Source: Acidimicrobiaceae bacterium (lineage in GTDB: Bacteria; Actinomycetota; Acidimicrobiia; Acidimicrobiales; Ilumatobacteraceae). From it: DNA of 64,000 nucleotides. The stretch spans positions 62,001 through 126,000 of the forward strand of contig CANFGT010000007.1 in assembly GCA_947446815.1 (NCBI GenBank), given 5' to 3'. Below the pieces are notes generated by a model. It was given only the letters and a program-made list of their open reading frames with translations, did no database searches and was not told where the DNA came from. The position numbers and the translations under genes are program-made. This document shows positions 27,223-36,101 of the stretch, one piece after another (position 1 is the first letter of the stretch; each line of letters starts with the position of its first letter).

Positions 27223-27557
27223 CTGACAGCATCCTTCGCGGCCGAAATTGCAAGCAGTGCAATATGCGCGAATGCAACCAAAATTACTGCGTATCGAATC
27301 ACTCGCAATGTCGGAGCAAACCAGTCCTTGCTGGCATAGTTGACATCTGCACGCCTTTTCTGATCAAGCAATGCAGTGACCCCACCAGTTAAAGATGCGA
27401 CAACGCTGAGACCATAACCAAGCGCGTTTGAGATGGGAAGAGCCACCAGTGAGAGAATCAAAATTGCAACTGTTGTCCAAAGAAACTCAACGGGTGGGTG
27501 AATCAATGCGGAACTCGTGGGCTGGACAGCAACGCTGCCATTCATCCAATCGGCCAT
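27219..27557 (-). CDS. small membrane protein upstream of the vWA gene
   Basis: 112 residues from the ATG at 27557 (MADWMNGSVAV). I chose it because a G7 run (27564-27570) lies 6 bases ahead, where a Shine-Dalgarno would sit. Starts at 27623 or 27629 would add a Cys-containing N-terminus and place the G7 run inside the gene. Two helices near residues 27-66 and one at about 88-109 enclose a basic loop (DQKRRADVNYASKDW). No family is recognised. Its stop overlaps the vWA start by 4 bases (ATGA). Confidence 0.6.
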   Translation of the reverse strand: MADWMNGSVAVQPTSSALIHPPVEFLWTTVAILILSLVALPISNALGYGLSVVASLTGGVTALLDQKRRADVNYASKDWFAPTLRVIRYAVILVAFAHIALLAISAAKDAVR

Positions 27558-27686
27558 GCCGTACCCCCCCATTGATTGCTCATTGCAATTCAAAAGCCGA
27601 CAGTAGTTCGGTATTTCTGTCATAGCCACATTTAGTCAAATAGTTTTAAACACTCTATTTAGTTGCGTAAAACCATTTACAGATTA

Positions 27687-27711
27687 ATGTGAACATATAT
27701 ATGACTCACAT
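27687..27711. promoter_or_regulatory. inverted repeat in the gap before the vWA/tubulin-like genes
   Basis: ATGTGA-N13-TCACAT, with an AT-rich centre that contains TATATAT. It lies in the 352-base gap between the frameshifted tubulin-like gene and the small membrane gene, where a promoter for the downstream genes would be expected. The gap also contains the M50B remnant. The spacing is too wide for a CRP site. It could be an operator or chance. Confidence 0.3.
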
Positions 27712-27788
27712 GAACTCTTATTTGGAGAAATCCCTGGCCAAATCTGCCATGAGCAGGCCAGTCCGCTGTACGAGAGTTGAGATCCACA

Positions 27789-27862
27789 TAACGATTTCTG
27801 ACCAGTACGGCTGAATGGCGAAATAACCTGCTGTACTACTGAATCTCATACACATCAATGAG
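27789..27862 (-). pseudogene. remnant of the 3' end of a duplicated M50B-like gene
   Basis: The minus strand here encodes AGYFAIQPYWSEIV followed by M-W, matching the last residues of the intact M50B-like protein (AGYFAIQPYWSEIVNWFS), with the nucleotides nearly identical over about 40 bases and recognisably similar over about 74 (compare 31274-31347). A TAA lies in frame a few codons upstream, and the original stop is lost. No other part of the M50B gene is present. It sits downstream of the second tubulin-like gene and marks an old tandem duplication with later loss. Confidence 0.8.
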
Positions 27863-27909
27863 TTCTTTTAAGAAACTCTAAAATCTCCAACACGCTAAAC
27901 AATGAAATC

Positions 27910-30900
27910 CTATGGATTGAGCCAAATTCGAATTGCATTCAGAACCTGAACATACGCACGCATCAAATCCGGGAGCAGCTCGTAAGTCAAGGTGTCTATC
28001 GGTGTCACAGTCCCGTCAGAATTTCTCCAACTCTTCGCATCTGGCCCTGAGTACCCCAAATTCTTAAAACGCTCAATGTTGCGCTGCAGGTACTCAATAA
28101 TCTTCGCACTCCTCTCGAACCGGTCATCACCCGCCACAAAATCAGCCCGAGTTTGGTCCACGACTCGCACTCCGTCGTAATCACCCGTCTCAAGGAAGTG
28201 CTCCAACAGGCCGCCGACACGGAACTCACCATAGAAGCCATCGCCTGTCCCATATGCAATAAGCGATTCATAGGCCTCGAATGCGCTCAGACCTTTTGTT
28301 GGGACATCCGCAAATGCCAACACCATCGACTCAAGAAGCGCAGGCAACAGGTTTCTTTGATCAGTGGAGGTGAGAAGCCACTTCGGGAATTGTTTATCTC
28401 CATCACGATCAGCAATCACATTTTGCTCTCTGTCTTCAGCGGACATCACACCCAGTGCCCGTGCAATCGCAAAGCCACGGATCGCTGCAATCCGCACTTC
28501 ACGTGGCAGGGGAACAAATTCTTGAAGAGAACGTGCCCGGCGCCACCTCCAGAAAGAAGATTGCAACTGCACATGATCGTTATTGAAACCATGAATACTT
28601 CTGCCAAGCGGTTCAGTGATTGAAGTAATCACACTTGGATTTACCGGATAACGCAAGAAAGAAGAGAGAAGAACTGATTCACAATCGGTTGATGTAAATG
28701 CATAATCAAGAGGACCGGCACTATCTAAGAAACTGTGAAGAAGTTGTTCCGTTACTTCACGTGCCGGATGACCAACTGCAAAGGGAAAACTTTGCATATT
28801 CATTGTCAATGACATTGCTTGTGGATGAACCGTCGCGTACATCTTTGAATCGATTTCAATAAGAGGTCGAGACATCATCAACGCCAGCTGCAATTTTTCT
28901 CTAAAGGTTTCCATGCGATGCAGATGGTCAGCCACTGGCGTGCCGGTGATTGGGCTTACTGGATTGAGATACGAACTTAAGCCTTCGTTTAAAACAAAAT
29001 TGACTTCAGTTGCGGGTCGAGATAACCAAACATCAATTCTTTCTAAAAGTCCGTGTATCGAATCGTCAATCTTGATTTTTGTCGAGCGGTCTAGCAACCA
29101 ATCAGGCTCTGACTTATTCCCTTCATCCCAAATCATTGGTAGTAGAGATTGCCCAGCACTCGAATTGCCGAATTCACCACAAATGATCAATGTGCTCGCA
29201 GCTGCAATTGGGTCAAGCGGTAATCCTCCATGATTATCAAGTGTTTGATGAATCAGTTCCCTTGCGCGTTGTGGCCAACTTGTGTAGTCCTCAAGAAAGA
29301 ACTCAACTGGGCTTGGAGCAAATGCAATTGGAACTAAGCCATCATTGCTCGGCCATTCTGCAGACACAGGGGGCAAGCCATCTTGCGGTGCAATCAATTC
29401 GCCGATACGCACAAGTGAGATTCGAAGTTCGGCTTCCAGCCTTGCCAATATCGTAGAAGCCACTGACTCAAGAGCCGAAGCTAATTTTTCTTGTACATCA
29501 GCGCTCCATCCCCAGACAATTGACTTTGCAATTTCGTTGACCGTCTCTTGGATTAGTGCGGATGACGCCTTAACTCTTCTTTTCCGACCATTTAATTGCA
29601 CTCTGAATTTCGCTTCTGCGTTAGCCATATTTGAGTGGGATAGTTGCACTTGTTCTCGCAATACAGATGCACTGTTCATTACATCAGCACGAACAAACTC
29701 AAGCATTAGAAGAACAACTGGAAGACTTAACGTTGCCGAAAATTCATTGCATGAACGAAGTACACGTCGATATACCCCAGATATCCATAATTGAATTGAT
29801 TCGTCATTGAGTGAACCTTTGGTTTCTTTATTCCAAGATCGGCTGATCTGCGCCTGTGCGAGGATTAGTTGTGCCCAGGATTCAAAACTCTGCGCTTCAG
29901 ATGACGGAAGAGAACTATTTATTAATTGAGTAATTTCAGAATGTTGAGATCTCATTTCCTCATTTGAATAAAAGACTTCACTCAGTTGTTTGACTTCTAA
30001 GCCACAGTCAAAAAGAAACTTTTCTTTATTTCTGCGAGCAAGCTTTTCAATTTTCAGGGGAGTGGAAATAGTCTTTGCTTCCATCTCGCCAAAAGTTTTT
30101 ATTGTTGTATCCTCATAACCATGAATGAGCTGCTCAACAACTGAACGCAACAGAAGTTTCTGCATGTAATCGCGGAAACGATGTCGACCGACTGAGATTG
30201 TTGCGCTTCCAAAAGATAAAGCAACACCTGGAAGAGCCTGTTGTGCAAAACCGTAGCCACCAGCATTTGCAGCCTTCAGCATCGGCCAACTCACAGTCGT
30301 GTAGTTATGAAAATCTTGCTGAACTTGTATTGAAGTAGTTATCGCAGCCAATGTGCTGCTAATTGCACGATAAACATTTCTTGAATCTCTGAGATCAAGT
30401 CCATCAATGTTGCGTCGTCCAATCATGTAAACGCTATGAGGACCACGAGTGTGAACTGCAACCAATTGCGGAAGAAGACCATTCTCGGGCATCTCATTAT
30501 CCCAGTATGCGTTGAGTAATTCCGACATAAAGGCTGAAGAGTTCGCAGCCATTCCATCGTTGTGTAAATCACCGAAAACATCAGGCGTCAGAGCAATAAG
30601 TGTTGGGAACGCACCGTTTACATGAGTTCTGCGAATGAGCTCAATGACATCCAACATGATTCCTGAGCCAGTCCCCCCCCGCAATTGAACCAACAACCAT
30701 CACAATTGGATTTGATACCGGTTGCCCTGGGGGAACTTCTACGCCTAAGGCTCTTGAAACATTGGAGAGTTCTCCTCCACCTTCTTCGCATGATTGAAAA
30801 GCTTCTCTAATGCGATCTTGCAGATGCCTTTGCATGGAAAGAAGCGCAGCGATACGACCAACAGAACGGAATTGTCCTGAAGAATCTCTAAGTGGAATAT

Positions 30901-31231
30901 CTATCCCATAGGGATTTGGTCTCCAGCCAATCAATTCCTGAAATTGGTTCGCCTGTTGATTGTGAAGACCAAACATGGCTTCTATCGCGTAATTCAACAT
31001 TTGATAACTATTGAACTGATTTGCGAGGTTTACAAAGTCACTCTGAGGAAGAAATGGAATCGAAGGATCATCGAGGGACCCGTGCGAATCGACCCCGATG
31101 AATTGCCAGGCGTGTGGAACACCCTGATCCCATCCGGCTTCCTTCAATCGACGTACCACTGCATCGCGTGCGTATCGAACAACCTTGTTGCCCGCTCCAC
31201 CGCATCCGATCATGATTATTGGACGCAACAT
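27910..31231 (-). pseudogene. second tubulin-like GTPase, frameshifted at a G8 tract
   Basis: Two reading frames (31231 to 30641 and 30696 to 27910) together match the intact copy from end to end. The N-terminus is MLRPIIMIGCGGAGNKVVRY. The break falls in the signature loop: 186 residues end in VVGSIAGG, and the other frame continues GGTGSGIMLDVIELIRR. The cause is eight C on the plus strand (30673-30680); seven would restore SIAGGTGSGIML and a protein of 1106 residues, almost the length of the 1109-residue paralogue. The rest is intact, so this is a recent mutation, a slippage switch or a sequencing error. GAGGAG precedes the ATG. It lies 28 bases after the M50B gene. Confidence 0.85.
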
Positions 31232-31259
31232 AATTTTCTCCTCTATTACTTAAAACTTT

Positions 31260-32066
31260 TTACGAAAACCAGTTAACGATTTCTGACCAATACGGCTGAA
31301 TGGCGAAATAACCCGCCGCACCGCTGATTCCCATACACAGCAATAAGTGCCCTGATGCAACTAACCGTGCAGGAAGTCCGGTCACCTGTGACATTGCTTC
31401 TGCATCCACCCCACTACCGGGGGATTGTCGCACCAATTTCAATTGGATCTGTGCGAATTCAATTCCGTTCATCGCTAAGAATCCAGCGATTGCTGCGACT
31501 CCCACGCCCACCCATTCCGCAGACACCAAGCGGAGCCCGAAAAATGAAGCAACAACAACTCCGGTCGTCCAGAAGAATCCCCAGAAGTTACGTATTAATA
31601 GGACAATCGCAATAGCCAGTACCGCCATGGAAAAGACAGCCCACACCTGGGAATGGCCCATTTGAATTGCCTGAATTGCAGCAACCGCAGCGATGCTCGG
31701 GGCTGGATACCCCGCTGCTGATACAAGGAAACTTCGGAATCGACCCCAGTTTGGAGCTAATTCAAAGATGGCAAGACCAGCTGAACTGGGCTGAATGAGA
31801 ATGGTCTTTGGTTTGGCAAATAGCGCTCCAGCCATAAACGCGTGCCCCAACTCATGCACGGCAGTCGAGAAATACCGCAACAACATCTTTGCCGGTGATG
31901 CTTCAAGGACAACTCCGGCCGCAAATCCCACAGCCACAAGAAATGCTGATGGTGATCCGTCATGTGGAGCCATCCAATGCAGAGCATCCACTGCCTGAAT
32001 CGGCAGATTCTGATGTGTTCCGAAAAACAAAGAAACAAGGAGTACCGCAACCGAGAGAATCCACAT
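31260..32066 (-). CDS. M50B-like membrane metalloprotease
   Basis: 268 residues, about seven hydrophobic helices. H71-E-L-G-H75 in YFSTAVHELGHAFMAG is the zinc-protease HExxH motif inside a membrane helix, as in the M50B branch (site-2-like). I did not find a clear second-site NPDG motif, so activity is unproven and some M50B members may not be proteases. It is the first gene of the minus-strand operon and lies directly upstream of the frameshifted tubulin-like gene. A remnant of a second copy lies at 27789-27862. Confidence 0.75.
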   Translation of the reverse strand: MWILSVAVLLVSLFFGTHQNLPIQAVDALHWMAPHDGSPSAFLVAVGFAAGVVLEASPAKMLLRYFSTAVHELGHAFMAGALFAKPKTILIQPSSAGLAIFELAPNWGRFRSFLVSAAGYPAPSIAAVAAIQAIQMGHSQVWAVFSMAVLAIAIVLLIRNFWGFFWTTGVVVASFFGLRLVSAEWVGVGVAAIAGFLAMNGIEFAQIQLKLVRQSPGSGVDAEAMSQVTGLPARLVASGHLLLCMGISGAAGYFAIQPYWSEIVNWFS

Positions 32067-32148
32067 GAATCTTGACCCTAGACCAGCGTCAAGAGATCGA
32101 TTTCACCGGTCCTATTTCTATTTGGACAAATCTGGTCCATCTATTCCC

Positions 32149-32154
32149 TAATAT
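32149..32154 (+). promoter_or_regulatory. -10 box for the zinc-ribbon/RDD genes
   Basis: TAATAT lies exactly 6 bases before the ATG at 32161. It is the best -10 match among the leaderless-style boxes in this window. The 94-base divergent gap to the M50B gene holds no other clear element. Confidence 0.5.
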
Positions 32155-32160
32155 CAAAGA

Positions 32161-32667
32161 ATGGTTCTCAGCCCAATGATGCAGCTCGTGACGCAAGTTG
32201 GACGAATGTTCGGAAATGAGATTCTCACAGGCATTGGAAAGTCCGTTAGTGCTATTGCCGAAAGTGGAGAAAAACGACAAGGCACCACCACTGATTTCCG
32301 ATGTCCTTCTTGTCAGAAGATTGGCCACTTTCAAGTGAAGAAGTCGATCAAGATTCTGAAATGTGAATGCAGCTACTCATTCCCCATTGTTCATGGCATT
32401 CACCGTTGCACTTGTAATTCTCTCTTCGAGCCTGTCAATAAAGCTCAAGAGATTTCAGCTTGTCCTATGTGTAAGAAGTTTTGGAAAGTTCAACAAACGA
32501 CAACTGTCTTTTGCATCTGCGAATGCGAAAATGTCTTCTCATTCAATGCTGTAAAAGATCCAAACGAGACCTCCAGTTGTTGCCAGCAACCTATGGCCCG
32601 TATAAACAAAATCTTCTATATGGGACCAACTTCGAAAGTTCTGTCAGAAGCCGAGCGCAATCGCTAA
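32161..32667 (+). CDS. Cys-rich multi-zinc-ribbon protein
   Basis: 168 residues. The first 40 residues are hydrophobic and amphipathic (MMQLVTQVGRMFGNEILTGI). The remainder holds repeated Cys pairs: C48/C51 with C68/C70, C83/C85 with C101/C104, C118/C120/C122 and C140/C141. This suggests three zinc-binding ribbons in tandem. No named family is recognised. It is divergent from the tubulin-like operon and 32 bases upstream of the RDD gene. A role as an adaptor is possible but not shown. Confidence 0.65.
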   Translation: MVLSPMMQLVTQVGRMFGNEILTGIGKSVSAIAESGEKRQGTTTDFRCPSCQKIGHFQVKKSIKILKCECSYSFPIVHGIHRCTCNSLFEPVNKAQEISACPMCKKFWKVQQTTTVFCICECENVFSFNAVKDPNETSSCCQQPMARINKIFYMGPTSKVLSEAERNR

Positions 32668-32699
32668 TTAATCTCAACAAAATTAAGTAGGAACACAAA

Positions 32700-33146
32700 A
32701 TGACATCAGCAACATACGGAAAGCGCGTTGGCGCACTACTCATCGACTTTTTGATGTCTTACGGAATTGGTGGTGCAGTTTTCGTTTTTGGTCTTGCTCT
32801 GGCATTTAGCGAATCAACAGCAGGACTCGGCGTCTTTTTCATCATCGTCGGTCCCCTGGCTGGTCTAGTTATCGGCATCTGGAACAAAGTCTTTAAAGAA
32901 GGTAAAACGGGCCAATCAGTTGGCAAAGCACAAATGGGCATCTCGCTTGTCGATTCAACAACTGGCATGCCACTTGGACCAGGACGCTGTTTCCTTCGCG
33001 AATTCGTCTTCGGACTTCTCAACGGAATTACCGGAAGCGTCTTCGGACTTCTTGATTACCTCTGGCCTTTGTGGGACCAGAACAATGAGCGCTTGATGGA
33101 CAAGATCATGACGTCACGGGTCGTAAAGTCCGGAATCACTCTCTAA
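32700..33146 (+). CDS. RDD family membrane protein
   Basis: 148 residues. The N-terminus YGKRVGALLIDFLMSYGIGG carries the R and D of the RDD domain, and GQSVGKAQMGISLVDSTTGMPLG is the usual central block. Three to four helices are present, and the C-terminus LWPLWDQNNERLMDKIMTSRVV is typical. RDD proteins are of mostly unknown or transport-related function. It follows the zinc-ribbon gene on the same transcript and is convergent with the next gene. Confidence 0.85.
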   Translation: MTSATYGKRVGALLIDFLMSYGIGGAVFVFGLALAFSESTAGLGVFFIIVGPLAGLVIGIWNKVFKEGKTGQSVGKAQMGISLVDSTTGMPLGPGRCFLREFVFGLLNGITGSVFGLLDYLWPLWDQNNERLMDKIMTSRVVKSGITL

Positions 33147-33162
33147 ATACCTGATCAATAAT

Positions 33163-34074
33163 TCAGAAATACTTTCTACTCTGATCAGACATGTCTTCCC
33201 ATGGGAAGCACAGAGCAACACAGCATGCGAATGTCACTGGATTAGGCCAAGGGCGTACTGTTCCGTCTGTAAGTAGAACGTTGGCGACAAAGCTCAGTAT
33301 CGAGAAAACTCCAATGGGAATAGCAACACAGTTTCTCCAAGGTGAGACCATGAATCCTGTTGCCACCAACAAAGCAATGAACACCCACTCAAAGATGCTA
33401 TTTCCAGTCATAGATGCGGGAGAGAAAATGAACTGCCAGTCGGTGAGATTTCTGGCAGCGAGAAAAGTCAAAGCTGCAACTACTGCAAGAGAAACATGAA
33501 CTGGATTTAGATCTTCTGCAAACCAGCTTTGAAATGGCTTTTTCCAGGGAAAAGAAACACCAACGACAGCAAAACCCAATATTCCAATGAGTTGCGAAAG
33601 AACAACCAACCCTTGATCGGAGTACCAACCCTCTATCAGAGCGTCAGCAGCACGAAGCGCGACTAACAAAGCTGCAACAGCACTCACCAATGCAAATCGG
33701 TCATCCGAAACAACCAGTCCGAGAAACTTTCGTTCTCCCAATAAAGGTATTGCCACAATCAAGGCCGGCAAGAGAACGCTGATGGACCAAATCAGTTGAA
33801 TATTTTCATTCCAATACCATCCATCGAGAAATGCGAGCAATGCTGGCAAAGGTGACAAAGCCACCAATATTCGGAGAACTTTCAGGAGCGACTCTTTGCT
33901 TGCAGAAGACACGATCGGGCTCGGCCATTGAGCATCTGGGGCGGCATTGGGAAAGTCATCTAAAAACGGCGACGTGGGCACAGCATCATTTCCAAGTCGA
34001 TTGCCACACGAAGCACAATAGATTCCACCTTGTTGCCGAGCAGTTCCACAAGATGGGCAATATCGAATATCCAT
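33163..34074 (-). CDS. zinc-ribbon polytopic membrane protein
   Basis: 303 residues from ATG 34074, which has AGGAAGG about 9 bases ahead; an ATG 36 bases upstream lacks one. The N-terminus MDIRYCPSCGTARQQGG with IYCASCGNRLG is a zinc-ribbon of the kind found on many membrane proteins. About eight hydrophobic helices follow. No transporter signature is recognised. It forms the outer edge of the accessory region. Confidence 0.7.
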   Translation of the reverse strand: MDIRYCPSCGTARQQGGIYCASCGNRLGNDAVPTSPFLDDFPNAAPDAQWPSPIVSSASKESLLKVLRILVALSPLPALLAFLDGWYWNENIQLIWSISVLLPALIVAIPLLGERKFLGLVVSDDRFALVSAVAALLVALRAADALIEGWYSDQGLVVLSQLIGILGFAVVGVSFPWKKPFQSWFAEDLNPVHVSLAVVAALTFLAARNLTDWQFIFSPASMTGNSIFEWVFIALLVATGFMVSPWRNCVAIPIGVFSILSFVANVLLTDGTVRPWPNPVTFACCVALCFPWEDMSDQSRKYF

Positions 34075-34135
34075 TGGATCAAATCCTTCCTCGTGATTTG
34101 AACTTATCACCCAAGGATTTTGAATAATTCAATTT

Positions 34136-34705
34136 CTAGCGGAGTGAGTCGAACAGCATTAGCGCAGCGAACACAAAGAACGCAATAGACGATCCAATAC
34201 GGATGGCCTTCTCTGGCAAGCGGTCGCCTAACGCCTTGCCCACAACAATTGCTAACGCATCTGCGGCAACCATGCCCACTGTCGAACCAGCCCACACGCC
34301 AACAATTCCATTGTTCGTTGCCAACGTCACCGTTGCCAACATTGTCTTGTCACCAAGTTCTGCCAAGAAAAACACCGTACCCACCGAAATGATGATGTTC
34401 TTCGAAGAGATGTTCGTGCTCGCTTCGTCTTCCTCGGTCAGTTCATCTCCGCGCAACGTCCACAAACCAAAACCAATGAATGCCAAGGCACCCACAATGT
34501 TGATGAACTTTGTAGGCAACGCGGCGCCCATCACACCGCCAATGCCCACCGACACCAAATGAACAATTGCCGTTGCAATAGTGATGGCGATAATCACGGG
34601 CCACGTCTTGAAGCGTGTGGCAAACGCCAATGCCATCAACTGACTCTTGTCGCCTAGCTCAGCAACAAAGATGACGCCGAAGGCGAGAAAGAACGCTGAA
34701 AGCAT
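34136..34705 (-). CDS. TMEM165/GDT1 (UPF0016) family cation transporter
   Basis: 189 residues. The two hallmark repeats are FVAELGDKSQLMALAFATRF (about 14-33) and FFLAELGDKTMLATVTLA (about 112-129), the paired E-x-G-D-[KR]-[TS] motifs of the family, which moves Mn2+ or Ca2+. Six helices are visible. The start ATG at 34705 overlaps the stop of the deaminase gene by one base (TAATG), so translation is coupled. Mn2+ export is the usual bacterial role; here it is inference. Confidence 0.9.
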   Translation of the reverse strand: MLSAFFLAFGVIFVAELGDKSQLMALAFATRFKTWPVIIAITIATAIVHLVSVGIGGVMGAALPTKFINIVGALAFIGFGLWTLRGDELTEEDEASTNISSKNIIISVGTVFFLAELGDKTMLATVTLATNNGIVGVWAGSTVGMVAADALAIVVGKALGDRLPEKAIRIGSSIAFFVFAALMLFDSLR

Positions 34706-36075
34706 TACTTGTTCAGCTTCTGCATTTCTGCAGCAAGCTTGGTGTGAGACTTCATCATCTCTTCCACCTTGTTGCTCACTAGCTGTCCATTGTGCACAAC
34801 ATGTCTGCCGTGCACGATGGTGTCGCGCGCACCAGTCGGGCCGCAACGCAACCAACCTTCCACCGGGTCAGCAATTGCGCCGGCGAACTGAATGCCTGTC
34901 ATATCCCAGATCGCAAGGTCACCCACTTGGCCCACGACGATCTGGCCGATCTCCCCAAGACGTCCTAAACAACCAGCACCACCAATAGTGGCAACTTCCA
35001 ACGCCATACGCGCATCGGCTGCATCGGCACCACTCTTCAATTTGCCCAACAACATCGCAGTGCGTGCTTCCAACCACAACGATGCAGAGTCGGCACTGGA
35101 AGAACCATCAACACCAAGACCAACATGCACGCCGGCTTTACGAAGATCAACAACGGGCGAAATGCCTGACGCAAGAATCAAGTTCGACGATGGACAATGC
35201 GCAGCACCAATACCGGCTGCACCTAACTGCACAATCTCTTCATCGTTCGGCATCACGCAATGCGCCACCCATGTGCGGTTACTCAGCCAGCCGACTTCCT
35301 TCAAGTATTCAAAGGGACGGCAGCCAAACGTTGCAATTGAGAAATCGTCGTCTTCTGCGTTCTCAGCAAAGTGCGTGTGCAAACGCACATCAAGCTTCTC
35401 TGCAAGTTCTGCAGAACGAATCATTAGATCTTTTGTGACGCTAAATGGAGAACATGGCGCAAGAGCAACGCGCGTCATCGCACCAAACGAACGATCATGA
35501 TGACGTTCCACTGCTGCCTGCGATAACGAAAGAATTTCGTCGTCTTCTTGCACCACATCATCTGGTGGAAGACCACCATCTTTTTCAGACAGCGACATCG
35601 ATCCGCGCGTCGGATGGAAACGAATTCCTAAATCTTGTGCTGCAGCAATCTCTGCGCTCAGCAAGTCGCCACCATTACGTGGGTGCAAATACAAGTGATC
35701 AGTCGAAGTGGTGCAACCCGACAACGCAAGTTCTGCCAGACCAATCCATGCAGAAACGTGAGCACTCTCTTCATTCAAGGCACGCCACAACGGATACAGC
35801 GTTTGCAGCCAACCGAACAACGGCGACGATGTCATCGGCGGATACGCACGAGTGAGGTTTTGATACAGATGATGGTGCGTGTTGATGAGACCAGGAGTTA
35901 CTAAACAACCCGATGCATCAATGCGTTCAACAGCTTCAGGCATTGGGTCTACAGATGAACCAACACCAGAAATCAATCCATCGGTAATTGCAATCCAACC
36001 ACCAGGAATTTCACGACGTGTTGCATCAACAGTTGCAACTAAAAGCGCGTTGTAGACAAGCAGGTCAGCAGACAT
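34705..36075 (-). CDS. amidohydrolase, probable 8-oxoguanine deaminase
   Basis: 456 residues. A metal site HHH is in LINTHHHLYQNLTRAYP, with later His in LHTHFAENAEDD and WVAHCVMPNDEE and Asp in GLGVDGSSSAD. The sequence QNLTRA...SLWLEARTAMLLGKL matches the 8-oxoguanine deaminase branch of the ATZ/TRZ group better than guanine deaminase. It would convert 8-oxoguanine to urate. It follows a small membrane protein gene and a RidA gene; RidA-type enzymes also handle nitrogen metabolites. Substrate assignment is probable. Confidence 0.8.
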   Translation of the reverse strand: MSADLLVYNALLVATVDATRREIPGGWIAITDGLISGVGSSVDPMPEAVERIDASGCLVTPGLINTHHHLYQNLTRAYPPMTSSPLFGWLQTLYPLWRALNEESAHVSAWIGLAELALSGCTTSTDHLYLHPRNGGDLLSAEIAAAQDLGIRFHPTRGSMSLSEKDGGLPPDDVVQEDDEILSLSQAAVERHHDRSFGAMTRVALAPCSPFSVTKDLMIRSAELAEKLDVRLHTHFAENAEDDDFSIATFGCRPFEYLKEVGWLSNRTWVAHCVMPNDEEIVQLGAAGIGAAHCPSSNLILASGISPVVDLRKAGVHVGLGVDGSSSADSASLWLEARTAMLLGKLKSGADAADARMALEVATIGGAGCLGRLGEIGQIVVGQVGDLAIWDMTGIQFAGAIADPVEGWLRCGPTGARDTIVHGRHVVHNGQLVSNKVEEMMKSHTKLAAEMQKLNK

Positions 36076-36101
36076 ACAAGTGACCTAACGACTGAGCGAA
36101 C

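Noticed and set aside
27687-27711. CRP/FNR-type site
   Set aside because: The TGTGA and TCACA half-sites are 13 bases or more apart instead of 6, so a CRP dimer would not fit.
21118-31231. Calling the two large GTPases FtsZ
   Set aside because: They are about 1100 residues, almost three times FtsZ, and lack its typical N-terminal and C-terminal sequences; only the nucleotide-binding loops are shared.
16671-34074. Prophage or insertion-sequence-borne element
   Set aside because: No integrase, transposase, terminal repeats, phage structural genes or tRNA attachment site could be seen at either edge; only composition and gene content suggest transfer.
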